The notes beneath the pieces were generated by a model. It was not told where the DNA came from. It saw nothing but the letters and a program-made list of their open reading frames with translations, and ran no database searches. From contig NZ_JAIXHL010000005.1 of the NCBI RefSeq assembly GCF_030145815.1, forward strand, positions 124,001 to 188,000: a DNA stretch of 64,000 nucleotides. The letters are read 5' to 3'. Below are positions 16,405 through 24,741 of this stretch, in pieces (position 1 is the stretch's first letter; the number at the start of each line of letters is the position of its first letter). Origin of the DNA: Sphingomonas sp. Its GTDB lineage: Bacteria; Pseudomonadota; Alphaproteobacteria; Sphingomonadales; Sphingomonadaceae. Position numbers and translations under genes: made by a program.

Positions 16405-17601
16405 TCAGGCGGCTTGCGGTGAGATTTTGGCGGGCACGGCGCGCTGCCGCGGGCCAAGGCCGATCAGCGGGCGCAACCAGCCGATCTCTCGCCCGAGCAA
16501 ATAGAATGACGTGCAGGTTGCGGCGGTCCCGGCGAACAGGACGAGGAACTGGACACCCGCCGATAGGTGCAGCGGCAGCGTATGCCAGGCGATCAGCACG
16601 ATCGCGGGCTGATGGACGAGGTAGAAGGGGAACACCGCCTCTGCCATCGTCTTGCGCCAGCGATGGTCCCGGTTCCAGAGGCGGTCGGCGAGCTGGATCA
16701 GCACCAATGTCATCGCCCAGCCCATCGCCACCTGCCCCGCCCGCGCGATCGCCATCACCCAATGTGGCGGCACCGCATTGCCGGGATAGGTCACTTCGAT
16801 CAACAGAACGGCGCCGCCGCTGATCGCGGCCAGCGCCAGCGCACCGGGCCATACCCGACGCAATGCCGGCCACAGCGCGGGCGAACCGGCGAGCACGAAG
16901 CCGAACAGGAACAACGGGAAGTAATTGGCATGACCCGCCCAGTCGCGCAGCAACCCCTGTTCGTCCGCAACGACGAACTGCAGGCCCAGCCGTGCGATCA
17001 CCAGCAGCCCGGCGGGCACCCACACCAGCCGCCATCCCTGCGCGACCCACGGCACGAAGCGGTCTGTGACCAGATCGAGCAGATGACGACCACGCCACAG
17101 GATCAGCGCGAGCACGACCGTGTAGGCCCAGAGATAGACCACGAACCACAGATGCTCCCAGCTCGGAAAGATGCGGCCCCAATAGTCGCCGATGCGCCAG
17201 TAATCACTGGTCCAGAAGCGCAGATAGCCGTGCGGATACCCCGCCTCGACCACGCGCACCCACATTTCGACCGGGATCAGCACCGCCATGCCAAAGGCGA
17301 GCGGCACCAGCAGCCGCAGGTTGCGCGCGTGCAGAAACGCGCGGGGATCGCGCGACTTGGCGAACAGATGCCATGAGGCAAAGCCCGACACCGCGAACAG
17401 CAAGGGGAGCCGCCACGGCGTCAGCAACGCCATCGGCGCGATCAACCACGAAAAATTGTAATCGGTATGGATCACCCACGGCCAGGGCGAGAACACCATC
17501 GCGATATGATAGACGATCAGCAGCGCGAACGCGGCAATGCGCAGCCAATCGAGGCCGTAATGTCGCCCGGCGCGCATCGGTCCATGGTTCGCTTCACTCA
17601 C
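16405..17601 (-). CDS. OpgC-like membrane acyltransferase (Acyl_transf_3), copy 1
   Basis: The 398-aa protein is a tandem paralogue of the next gene. It has the same opening, RHYGLDWLRIAAFALLIVYH, the same WRLPLLFAVSGFASWHL and FPSWEHLWFVVYLWAY blocks, and the same C-terminal AEAVFPFYLVHQPAIVLIAW. About ten membrane segments are expected. Family members transfer acyl groups (often succinyl or acetyl) to envelope carbohydrates. It heads a reverse-strand operon of acyltransferase, acyltransferase, asparaginase and nuclease. The start is the first ATG after the divergent DUF3089 promoter region. Confidence 0.9.
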   Translation of the reverse strand: MSEANHGPMRAGRHYGLDWLRIAAFALLIVYHIAMVFSPWPWVIHTDYNFSWLIAPMALLTPWRLPLLFAVSGFASWHLFAKSRDPRAFLHARNLRLLVPLAFGMAVLIPVEMWVRVVEAGYPHGYLRFWTSDYWRIGDYWGRIFPSWEHLWFVVYLWAYTVVLALILWRGRHLLDLVTDRFVPWVAQGWRLVWVPAGLLVIARLGLQFVVADEQGLLRDWAGHANYFPLFLFGFVLAGSPALWPALRRVWPGALALAAISGGAVLLIEVTYPGNAVPPHWVMAIARAGQVAMGWAMTLVLIQLADRLWNRDHRWRKTMAEAVFPFYLVHQPAIVLIAWHTLPLHLSAGVQFLVLFAGTAATCTSFYLLGREIGWLRPLIGLGPRQRAVPAKISPQAA

Positions 17602-17652
17602 ATGCGGCGCTATAGGGGATCGAGCCTCACCAATTGGTTAGCGGGAGCGTCA

Positions 17653-18702
17653 ATGCGGCGGACGAGTTTATTCGGCATGATGCTGGCGCTGAGCACTGCG
17701 GTCGCACCCGCCAGCGCACAGCGGGCGATTATCGCCGATACGCCGCCCGCCGGGCGCTTCGATGCCGCCACTGTGCCATCCGCGCCCGACTATGAGGGGC
17801 CCGCCAACTGGGCATCGCTGCCTTGGATTCGCGACGATGGCGATATGACACCGCAGGGCGTGGCGGAGCCGCCGCAGCTGAAGGCTCCGGTCGATGTCTT
17901 CTTCATCCATTCGGCCGTGCCGCTGCGCAAACCGGTGTGGAATGCCGATCCGAGCGATGTGTGGTTCAACGGCGATGTCGGGCAGACGACGATCCGCAAC
18001 CATGCCAGCGCGTTCAACGGATGCTGCGCGATCTACGCCCCGCGCTATCGACAGGCGAATCCGGCGGCAGACGATCCCGCCGCGCGGGAGCTCGCCTTTT
18101 CCGACGTCGCGCGCGCCTTTGCCACCTTCCGCACCCGCGTCGGCGACCGGCCCTTCATCCTCGCCGGGCATGGCGAGGGCGCGCGGATCGCGCAGTTGCT
18201 GATCGAGCGGGTGATCGATGGCCAGCCGGTCGCGGGGCGGATGGTCGCCGCCTATCTGGTCGGCACCCCGGTCACGCGCGACTGGCTGGCGGCGCGACGC
18301 GGCATGGCGGCGTGCAGCAGCGCCACCGACACCGGCTGTATCGTCAGCTGGGTCAGCCGGATCGAGGGCAGCGCGCGACCGCACAAGCACCCGCCGATCC
18401 TCTGCTCCAATCCGATCAGCTGGACCACCGGGCCCGAGCTGGCACCGCGCGTTCAGCATCGCGGGGCGTGGATGCGCAACGGCGCCGAATTTCCCGAAAA
18501 GCTGCGCGCGCCCGATGCCGGGCTGGTCAGCGCGCGATGCGACCGCGATGGCGTGCTGCGCGTGTCCGATCCGGGCGGGGTCTATGCCGAACTGGCCGGG
18601 CCGGATGGCAGCTTTGCCGCGCTCGACATCCCGCTGTTCTGGATGGACCTGCGCGCAAATGCGATCGACCGCGTCGCCGCCTTTCTCGCTGCCCGGCGAT
18701 AG
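17653..18702 (+). CDS. DUF3089-family secreted protein lacking the Ser nucleophile
   Basis: The 349-aa precursor has a signal peptide (1-22, APASAQ). The body matches DUF3089 alpha/beta-hydrolase-like proteins: DVFFIHSAVPL, CAIYAPRYRQANP and RPFILAGHGEGARIAQLL. In this family the elbow is normally G-H-S-x-G; here it reads GHGEG, with Gly at residue 174 in place of the Ser. The codons are GGG-CAT-GGC-GAG-GGC, so the substitution is read directly. The protein may be a non-catalytic relative. GGGAG precedes the ATG at 17653; longer frames upstream overlap the divergent acyltransferase. Confidence 0.85.
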   Translation: MRRTSLFGMMLALSTAVAPASAQRAIIADTPPAGRFDAATVPSAPDYEGPANWASLPWIRDDGDMTPQGVAEPPQLKAPVDVFFIHSAVPLRKPVWNADPSDVWFNGDVGQTTIRNHASAFNGCCAIYAPRYRQANPAADDPAARELAFSDVARAFATFRTRVGDRPFILAGHGEGARIAQLLIERVIDGQPVAGRMVAAYLVGTPVTRDWLAARRGMAACSSATDTGCIVSWVSRIEGSARPHKHPPILCSNPISWTTGPELAPRVQHRGAWMRNGAEFPEKLRAPDAGLVSARCDRDGVLRVSDPGGVYAELAGPDGSFAALDIPLFWMDLRANAIDRVAAFLAARR

Positions 18703-18735
18703 GCTATAGGCGCGGCGAACCCGAGAGGAACTTCC

Positions 18736-19860
18736 ATGTCCGTGCGTCCCTGGCGCGATATCACGCGCCGCCACAGCCGTCAGATCATGGTCGGCAACGT
18801 CCCCGTTGGCGGCGATGCCCCGGTCACCGTGCAGACGATGACCAACACCCCGACGTCCGATCCGGTCGCGACGCTCAACCAGATCCGCCGCTGCGAGGAT
18901 GCCGGTGCGGACATCATCCGCGTCTCCTGCCCCGATGTCGAAAGCACCGCCGCGCTGAAGCAGATCGTGCGCGCCGCGCGGGTGCCGATCGTCGCCGACA
19001 TCCATTTCCACTATAAGCGCGCGCTCGAAGCCGCCGACGCGGGTGCGGCGTGCCTGCGCATCAACCCCGGCAACATCGGGTCGGCCGATCGCGTCAACGA
19101 AGTGGTCAACGCGGCCAAGGCCAATGGCTGCGCGATCCGCATCGGCGTCAACGCGGGTTCGCTCGAAAAGGATCTGCTCGAGAAATATGGCGAACCCTGC
19201 CCCGAGGCGCTGGTCGAAAGCGCGCTCGACCATATCAAGCTGTTGCAGGACCGCGATTTCCACGAGTTCAAGGTTGCGGTGAAGGCCAGCGACCTGTTCC
19301 TCGCCACAGCCGCCTATCAGCAGCTCGCCGAAGCGGTCGATTGCCCGCTGCATCTGGGCATCACCGAGGCGGGCGGGTTTGTCGGCGGGACGGTGAAGAG
19401 CGCGATCGGCATCGGATCTTTGCTGTGGTTCGGGATCGGCGACACGATCCGCGTCTCGCTGTCGGCCGAGCCGGAAGAGGAAGTGCGCGTCGGGTTCGAG
19501 ATCCTGAAGGCGCTTGGCATCCGCAATCGCGGCGTTCGCGTAGTCAGCTGCCCCAGCTGCGCGCGCCAGGGGTTCGACGTCATCCGCACGGTGCAGACGC
19601 TGGAGGAGCGGCTCCAGCATATCCGCACACCCCTGTCGCTCAGCGTGCTCGGCTGCGTCGTCAACGGCCCCGGCGAAGCGCGCGAGACCGATATCGGCCT
19701 GACCGGCGGCGGCAATGGCAAGCACATGGTCTATCTGGCCGGCGTGACCGATCACACGGTCGAGGATGCCGATATGCTGGAGCATATCGTCAAGCTGGTC
19801 GAGGCCAAGGCGGCGGAGATCGAGGCGGCGAGCGAAGCGCAGGTAGTAGCTGCCGAATAG
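18736..19860 (+). CDS. ispG: 4-hydroxy-3-methylbut-2-en-1-yl diphosphate synthase
   Basis: IspG (GcpE) converts methylerythritol cyclodiphosphate to HMBPP in the MEP isoprenoid pathway using a [4Fe-4S] cluster. The 374-aa length is typical of the short bacterial form. The TIM-barrel part shows [15 protein letters not shown] and [13 protein letters not shown]. The cluster cysteines are in [12 protein letters not shown] and the C-terminal [17 protein letters not shown]. The ATG at 18736 follows GAGAGGAACTTCC. It is probably transcribed on its own. Confidence 0.97.
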   Translation: MSVRPWRDITRRHSRQIMVGNVPVGGDAPVTVQTMTNTPTSDPVATLNQIRRCEDAGADIIRVSCPDVESTAALKQIVRAARVPIVADIHFHYKRALEAADAGAACLRINPGNIGSADRVNEVVNAAKANGCAIRIGVNAGSLEKDLLEKYGEPCPEALVESALDHIKLLQDRDFHEFKVAVKASDLFLATAAYQQLAEAVDCPLHLGITEAGGFVGGTVKSAIGIGSLLWFGIGDTIRVSLSAEPEEEVRVGFEILKALGIRNRGVRVVSCPSCARQGFDVIRTVQTLEERLQHIRTPLSLSVLGCVVNGPGEARETDIGLTGGGNGKHMVYLAGVTDHTVEDADMLEHIVKLVEAKAAEIEAASEAQVVAAE

Positions 19861-19896
19861 GTCCTGTGCTACGTGTCAGGTCCGAAAGGATCGGAC

Positions 19897-20193
19897 ATGA
19901 GCTATCACGCCAAGATGATCGCGGGCGGCAAGATCGTCGTCCCTGCCGAGGTGCGCCGCGCACTTGGCGTGAAGGACGGCGATTCGATTGTGATCGAGCG
20001 CGATGAGCGGGGTCAGTTCATCCTCAAAACCTATGCGCAGGTCGTGAAGGAGGTTCAGGCCGCCTTCAAATCCATGGTCGGCCCGTATGATGGCAGCATG
20101 GTCGATACGCTCGTCGTGGAGCGGGAGCGCGAAGCGGCGGAGGAAGAGCGCCGCACGCAGGAATGGCTCGATCGTTATCATCCGTCGACATGA
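19897..20193 (+). CDS. AbrB/MazE-like antitoxin of a VapBC-type module
   Basis: The 98-aa product begins with a swapped-hairpin AbrB fold, GGKIVVPAEVRRALGVKDGD, which binds DNA and probably its own promoter. A helical, acidic C-terminal tail (VEREREAAEEERRTQEWL) would wrap the toxin. The start at 19897 follows GAAAGGATCGG. The stop overlaps the PIN-domain toxin start (ATGA), the usual antitoxin-first arrangement. The third-position GC looks lower than in ispG, which fits horizontal acquisition. Confidence 0.88.
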   Translation: MSYHAKMIAGGKIVVPAEVRRALGVKDGDSIVIERDERGQFILKTYAQVVKEVQAAFKSMVGPYDGSMVDTLVVEREREAAEEERRTQEWLDRYHPST

Positions 20194-20570
20194 GCTATGT
20201 CCTTGATGCGTCTGCGCTGATTGCCCTGGCGCTCGGGGAGCCGGGCTCAGGTGTGGTCGCAAGGTTCGCGCAACACACTCTGATTTCTACGGTCAATGTG
20301 AGCGAGTTTCTGCAACGCTTGCGCGACTATGGCATTCCCGAAGAGCAGGCGCTGTATCAAATCTCGCGGTTCGAGATCGACATCGTGCCGTTCGATCTGG
20401 AGCAAGCTCAGCTCGCCGCCAAGCTGAGGTCCACCACGAAGCATCTCGGCCTGTCGTTGGGCGACCGGGCCTGCCTGTCGCTCGCCGTTGCACGCGGTCG
20501 CCACGTCCTGACCGCCGACCAGAGGATGGCGCAGGCTGAAATCGAGATCGATATCCGCATGATCCGCTGA
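20190..20570 (+). CDS. vapC: PIN-domain toxin (VapC-like ribonuclease)
   Basis: PIN-domain toxins are Mg-dependent ribonucleases that cut tRNA or rRNA and arrest growth when the antitoxin is lost. The 126-aa product shows the four acidic residues of the fold: the Asp in VLDASALIAL, Glu in VNVSEFLQRL, Asp in LSLGDRACLSLA and Asp in VLTADQRMA. All active-site residues are present, so the toxin is probably intact. The start overlaps the antitoxin stop. The subtype label VapC is inferred from the PIN domain and the antitoxin pairing. Confidence 0.9.
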   Translation: MSYVLDASALIALALGEPGSGVVARFAQHTLISTVNVSEFLQRLRDYGIPEEQALYQISRFEIDIVPFDLEQAQLAAKLRSTTKHLGLSLGDRACLSLAVARGRHVLTADQRMAQAEIEIDIRMIR

Positions 20571-20608
20571 GTCTCGCCTTAACGGCACCGGCACGCTAGG
20601 CGGCTGCG

Positions 20609-21508
20609 ATGTCACGCCCCGCCTCCCCCCTTTTCGCCTTTGCGGTCGCGTCGCTTGGCATCGCCATCTTCTCGTCGATGGACGCGGTGATGAAGGGGCT
20701 GGTGCTCGCGCTCGGTGCCTATAACGCGCTGACGTGGCGGATGATGGCGGGCATCGTGGCGAGCGGGGTGCCCTATGCGCTGTCGCGCCCGAAGCGGCCC
20801 AGTCGCGCCGCGATGCGGCTGCATCTGCTGCGCGCGGCGGTGTCGGCGGTGATGACGCTGCTGTTCTTCTGGGGCCTGGGCCGGGTGCCGATGGCGCAGG
20901 CGATCGCGCTGGCCTTCATTGCGCCAATCATCGCGCTGTTCCTGGCCACGTGGCTGCTCAAGGAGCGTATCACGCGCGTCACGATCATCGCCACCGCGCT
21001 GGCCTTTGCCGGCGTCGTGCTGATCCTGTTCGGACAGGCGCAGGCGCAACTGGGGCGCGAGGCGTTCTGGGGCGCGATTGCGATCCTCGTGTCCGCGGTC
21101 GCCTATGCCTGGAACATCATCCTGATGCGGCAACAGTCGCTCGTCGCCGGGGCGCTCGAGGTCGCCTTCTACCAGTCGCTGTTCATCTTCATCGTGTTCA
21201 TGTTCGCCGCGCCGTGGCTGCTCGCGGTTCCGTCAATGGAGCATGTTCCGGCAATCGTCTTGGCGGCGGTGCTGGCGACGATGTCGCTGTTCCTGCTGAG
21301 CTGGGCCTATGCCCGCGCCGAGGCCAATTATCTTGCACCGACCGAATATACCGGCTTCCTGTGGGCGACGCTGTGGGGATGGGTGGTGTTCGACGAAGGC
21401 GTTTCGCTGTTCACCGTGGCCGGGACGGCACTGATCGTGGGGGGCTGCATCATCGCGGCGCGGCGGCGCGACCATGCGCCCGTCGCCGATACGGAGGCAC
21501 AGATTTGA
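20609..21508 (+). CDS. DMT-superfamily transporter (EamA)
   Basis: The 299-aa inner-membrane protein has about ten hydrophobic segments forming two EamA repeats (about residues 8-140 and 150-285). VAMAQAIALAFIAPIIALF-type text in repeat 1 and YLAPTEYTGFLWATLWGWV in repeat 2 are typical of metabolite exporters. The substrate cannot be predicted. Its stop overlaps the TTG start of the GNAT gene by four bases, so the two are translationally coupled. Confidence 0.9.
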   Translation: MSRPASPLFAFAVASLGIAIFSSMDAVMKGLVLALGAYNALTWRMMAGIVASGVPYALSRPKRPSRAAMRLHLLRAAVSAVMTLLFFWGLGRVPMAQAIALAFIAPIIALFLATWLLKERITRVTIIATALAFAGVVLILFGQAQAQLGREAFWGAIAILVSAVAYAWNIILMRQQSLVAGALEVAFYQSLFIFIVFMFAAPWLLAVPSMEHVPAIVLAAVLATMSLFLLSWAYARAEANYLAPTEYTGFLWATLWGWVVFDEGVSLFTVAGTALIVGGCIIAARRRDHAPVADTEAQI

Positions 21509-21984
21509 TCACGATCCGTCAAGCCGAGGCGCCGGATTTCCAGTTGGTCGCCGACTTCATCCGCAAGCTCGCCGACTATGAGAAGCTGGCCCATGAAGTG
21601 CGCTTCGACGATGCGACGCTGCACCGCCATCTGTTCGGGCCGCGCCCGGCAGCCGAGGTGCTGATCGGCGAGGTCGATGGCGAGCCCGCCGGGTTTGCGC
21701 TGTACTTCCAGACCTTTTCGACCTTCGAGGGCAAGCCCGGCATCTGGCTGGAGGATCTGTTCGTCGAGCCGCATGCGCGCGGCGCGGGGCTGGGCCGGGC
21801 GCTGCTGTCGCGGCTCGCGGCGCTGGTCATCGAGCGCGGCGGGGCGCGGCTGGAGTGGAACGTCCTCGACTGGAACGAGCTGGGCAAGGGCTTTTATCGG
21901 ACCATCGGCGCGGCGCATGTCGATGGCTGGGAACGGTGGCGGATGCAGGACGAGGCGCTGGCGGCGCTGGCCCATGGCGTTTGA
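21505..21984 (+). CDS. GNAT-family N-acetyltransferase
   Basis: The 159-aa protein is a GNAT acetyltransferase. LEDLFVEPHARGAGLGRALL is motif A with the acetyl-CoA pyrophosphate loop (RGAGLG), and WNVLDWNELGKGFYRTIGA is motif B. The best start is a TTG at 21505 that overlaps the transporter stop (TTGA) and gives ITIRQAEAPDF, the usual GNAT opening. Its acceptor may be a diamine or amino acid, as in spermidine/diamine acetyltransferase-like relatives, but this is not certain. Its end overlaps the TfoX gene by 11 bases. Confidence 0.9.
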   Translation: MITIRQAEAPDFQLVADFIRKLADYEKLAHEVRFDDATLHRHLFGPRPAAEVLIGEVDGEPAGFALYFQTFSTFEGKPGIWLEDLFVEPHARGAGLGRALLSRLAALVIERGGARLEWNVLDWNELGKGFYRTIGAAHVDGWERWRMQDEALAALAHGV

Positions 21985-22324
21985 CGCGGGACTGATCGAC
22001 TGGGCCAAAGAGGCGCTGGAGCCGCTCGGCACGATCACGCACCGCCCGATGATGGGCGCGGCGGTGCTCTATTGCGACGGCCTCGTCTTCGCGGTGGTCG
22101 ATGAGGAGTCGATCTACTTCAAGAACGACAAGGTGAGCGCGCCGCTATGGGACGAGGCCGGCTGTTCGCCCTTCACCTTCACCGGCAAGGATGGCGAGAC
22201 CGTGTCGATGAACTATCGCCGCGCGCCGGACGACGTCTATGACGATGCTGAGGCGATGCAGCGCTGGGCGGGGCTGGCGCTCGAGGCGAGCCGCCGCGCG
22301 CCGGTCAAGAAGAAGCGCGGCTGA
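21974..22324 (+). CDS. TfoX/Sxy N-terminal-domain protein
   Basis: The 116-aa product has the TfoX N-terminal domain: RPMMGAAVLYCDGLVFAVVD, IYFKNDKVSAPLWDEAG and MNYRRAPDDVYDDAEAMQRW. The domain is named for the competence regulator Sxy, but stand-alone copies are common in alphaproteobacteria and have no proven competence role. A basic tail (RRAPVKKKRG) ends the protein. The ATG at 21974 lies inside the end of the GNAT gene, so it is the third coupled gene of this string. Confidence 0.88.
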   Translation: MAFDAGLIDWAKEALEPLGTITHRPMMGAAVLYCDGLVFAVVDEESIYFKNDKVSAPLWDEAGCSPFTFTGKDGETVSMNYRRAPDDVYDDAEAMQRWAGLALEASRRAPVKKKRG

Positions 22325-22330
22325 CGCGGG

Positions 22331-23206
22331 TCACGCGCGCTGCATCTGCGCGATATCGCGCCGCGGCGGCGCACCGAACAGGCGGCGATATTCGCGGCTG
22401 AACTGCGACGGGCTGTCATAACCGACCGCAAAACCCGCGCTGCCCGCGCTCGCCCCCTCCGCCAGCATCAGGCGCCGCGCCTCCTGCAGGCGCAGCTGTT
22501 TCTGATATTCGATCGGGGTCATCCGGGTCATCGCCTTGAAATGCGCATGGAGCGAGGATTCGCTCATGCCCGCCGCGTCGGCGATGTCGCGGATGCGCAA
22601 TTGCTTGTCGAAGCTGCTGCGGATCGTCTGAATCGCGCGGCTGACCTGCCGCAAATGGCTGTCGCCCGCTGCGATGTGCCGCAGCATCGGGCCGTGCGGG
22701 CCAGCGAGCAGGCGGTAGAGGATCTCGCGTTCGATCAGCGGGGCGAGCATCGCGATATCGCCCGGTGTGTCCAGTAGCGCGACGAGTCGGCATGCGGCGT
22801 CGACCAGCCCCGGATCGCTGGGATAAACCGCGAGCGCAGGAAGCCCCGCCGGTGCGCCCGGTCCGCCCTGAGCCATCACCAGATCGGCGAGCGCGGCCAT
22901 GTCGAGGTCGATCTTGCAGCAAAGATAGGGCTGGTCCGAGCTGGCCTGAAGCACATGGCCGACCAGCGGCAAATCGACCGACACCACCAGATAATGCGCA
23001 GCGTCATAGACGACGCTGTGCTCACCGAGCGACACCCGCTTCGATCCTTGGGCGATCAGGCAAAGCGATGCTTCATAGACCGCCGGCACCGGATGGGTCG
23101 GCTCATGCCCGCGGATCAGCGCAAGACGCGGCACCGCGCACCCGAACATCCCGGGTTCCTGTGTATGTCGGGCGATGACCGCCGCGAGTTCTGCGATGCG
23201 TTTCAT
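22331..23206 (-). CDS. AraC-family transcriptional regulator
   Basis: The 291-aa protein has an N-terminal AraC_N (AraC-type, cupin-like) ligand domain to about residue 175 (ASLCLIAQGSKRVSLGEH, YDAAHYLVVSVDLPL) and a C-terminal pair of helix-turn-helix motifs (RIRDIADAAGMSESSLHAHF and AGFAVGYDSPSQFSREYRRL). The start at 23206 is chosen because AAGGATGCTC precedes it; ATGs at 23212 and 23251 are less likely. It diverges from the SDR gene, which it probably regulates, as similar AraC/SDR pairs are common. The inducer is unknown. Confidence 0.92.
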   Translation of the reverse strand: MKRIAELAAVIARHTQEPGMFGCAVPRLALIRGHEPTHPVPAVYEASLCLIAQGSKRVSLGEHSVVYDAAHYLVVSVDLPLVGHVLQASSDQPYLCCKIDLDMAALADLVMAQGGPGAPAGLPALAVYPSDPGLVDAACRLVALLDTPGDIAMLAPLIEREILYRLLAGPHGPMLRHIAAGDSHLRQVSRAIQTIRSSFDKQLRIRDIADAAGMSESSLHAHFKAMTRMTPIEYQKQLRLQEARRLMLAEGASAGSAGFAVGYDSPSQFSREYRRLFGAPPRRDIAQMQRA

Positions 23207-23357
23207 GAGCATCCTTGTCGCGCGCGGGCCGCAACATCGCAAGCTGCGCACGATTGATTTGGAGGATCATGCAATTTCTGCGGGCGATCGCTCTACCGCT
23301 TTCGGCGGCTCCGAGGCCATTTCCGCTGCACCAACTCAAGCGGAAAGGAACCGACCC

Positions 23358-24086
23358 ATGACCACCGGAACCATCGACAAGACCATCCTCGTCACCGGCG
23401 CATCGAGCGGAATCGGCGAGGCTGCCGTTCGCGAACTCGCCGCTGCCGGAGCCCGCCTGTTCATCGGCGCGCGCCGTACCGACCGGCTCGCCGCGCTGGC
23501 CGACGAACTCGGCGATAACGTCGCCTGGCAGCAACTCGACGTAGCCGATGGCGACAGTTTCGAAGCATTCGTCGCAGCCGCGGAAGCGCGCTTCGGACGG
23601 GTCGACGTGCTGGTCAACAATGCCGGCGTGATGCCGCTCTCCCGCCTCGATGCGCTGAAGCGCGACGAGTGGAAGCGGATGATCGACGTCAACGTGCATG
23701 GCGTGCTCAACGGCATCGCATCGGTGCTGCCGCGCTTCACCGCGCAGGGCGGCGGGCATGTCATCAATGTCGCGTCGGTCGCAGCGCACATGGTCGCGCC
23801 GACCTGTGCAGTTTATTGCGCGACCAAACACGCCGTGTGGGCGATCACCGAAGGGCTGCGGATGGAGCATGACGATATCCGCGCCACGGTCATCTCGCCC
23901 GGCGTGGTCGCGACCGAGCTGGGCGACGACATCACCGTTCCCGAGATCGCGGATGGGTTGAAGCAGTGGCGGCAGAAGTCGCTGACGCCCGACGCGATTG
24001 CTCGTGCGATCGCCTATGCCATCGCCCAGCCCGACGGCGTCGATGTGAGCGAGATCATCGTCCGCCCGGCAGGCGGCGCATTCTGA
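23358..24086 (+). CDS. SDR-family NAD(P)-dependent oxidoreductase
   Basis: The 242-aa classical short-chain dehydrogenase has the cofactor motif TGASSGIG near residue 13, NNAG near residue 88, and the catalytic Ser in NVASVAAH and Tyr/Lys in YCATK. GARRTDRL after the second strand suggests NADP preference. It resembles YdfG-like oxidoreductases that act on 3-hydroxy acids or aldehydes, but the substrate is not assignable. GGAAAGGAACC lies upstream of the ATG. It is divergent from the AraC regulator and ends at a bidirectional terminator. Confidence 0.93.
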   Translation: MTTGTIDKTILVTGASSGIGEAAVRELAAAGARLFIGARRTDRLAALADELGDNVAWQQLDVADGDSFEAFVAAAEARFGRVDVLVNNAGVMPLSRLDALKRDEWKRMIDVNVHGVLNGIASVLPRFTAQGGGHVINVASVAAHMVAPTCAVYCATKHAVWAITEGLRMEHDDIRATVISPGVVATELGDDITVPEIADGLKQWRQKSLTPDAIARAIAYAIAQPDGVDVSEIIVRPAGGAF

Positions 24087-24091
24087 ACGAA

Positions 24092-24125
24092 CAAGGCCCC
24101 GGACGCATGTGCATCCGGGGCCTTG
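24092..24125. terminator. Bidirectional terminator between SDR gene and ppa
   Basis: CAAGGCCCCGGA and TCCGGGGCCTTG form a perfect 12-bp stem with a 10-base loop between convergent genes. Confidence 0.8.
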
Positions 24126-24148
24126 CCCACTTCGATACGGGAAACGGG

Positions 24149-24700
24149 TTAGGCCGCTTCGGCCGCAGCCTTGGCCTGCTTCGCTGCTTCGATCGCCTCG
24201 ACCACGATCCGCTTGGCTTCCTCGGCATCGCCCCACTGGCCGATGCGGACCCACTTTTCGGACTCCAGGTCCTTATAGTGTTTGAAGAAATGTTCGATCT
24301 GCTGAAGCACGATCGAGGGCAGGTCCTGCCGCTCACCCACGTCCGAATAATAAGGAAAGGTGGTGTCGACGGGGACGCAAATCAGCTTTTCGTCGCCGCC
24401 GGCTTCGTCTTCCAGCTTGAGCACGCCGATCGGACGCGCGCGCACGACGCAACCCGGGATGAAGGGCGAGCGCGAGATCACCAGCGCGTCGAGCGGGTCG
24501 CCATCGGGCGACAGCGTGTGCGGCACGAAGCCATAGTTCGCGGGATAGCGCATCGGCGTGTGCAGGATGCGGTCGACGAACAGCGCGCCCGATTCCTTGT
24601 CGAACTCATACTTCACCGGCTCACCGCCGGTCGGCACTTCGATGATGACGTTGAGGCTGTGCGGCGCGTCGTCGCCGACAGGGATTTTGTCGATACGCAT
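24149..24700 (-). CDS. ppa: Inorganic pyrophosphatase (family I)
   Basis: PPase hydrolyses pyrophosphate to phosphate in the cytoplasm and drives biosynthesis forward. The 183-aa protein has NVIIEVPTGGEPVKYEFDKE, YPANYGFVPHTLSPDGDPLD with the Mg-binding Asp residues, and SDVGERQDLP. KHYKDLESEKWV near the C-terminus is also typical. An Ala-rich tail ends the protein. The start is the obvious Met; upstream CAAGGACTAACC gives a ribosome-binding site. It is probably monocistronic. Confidence 0.97.
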   Translation of the reverse strand: MRIDKIPVGDDAPHSLNVIIEVPTGGEPVKYEFDKESGALFVDRILHTPMRYPANYGFVPHTLSPDGDPLDALVISRSPFIPGCVVRARPIGVLKLEDEAGGDEKLICVPVDTTFPYYSDVGERQDLPSIVLQQIEHFFKHYKDLESEKWVRIGQWGDAEEAKRIVVEAIEAAKQAKAAAEAA

Positions 24701-24741
24701 GGTTAGTCCTTGTTATCTGGTCGGCCGATGCCTTGCCCGCG

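Noticed and set aside
17668..19785. 705-codon reverse open frame opposite DUF3089 and ispG genes
   Set aside because: It covers two real genes antisense, with typical shadow composition.
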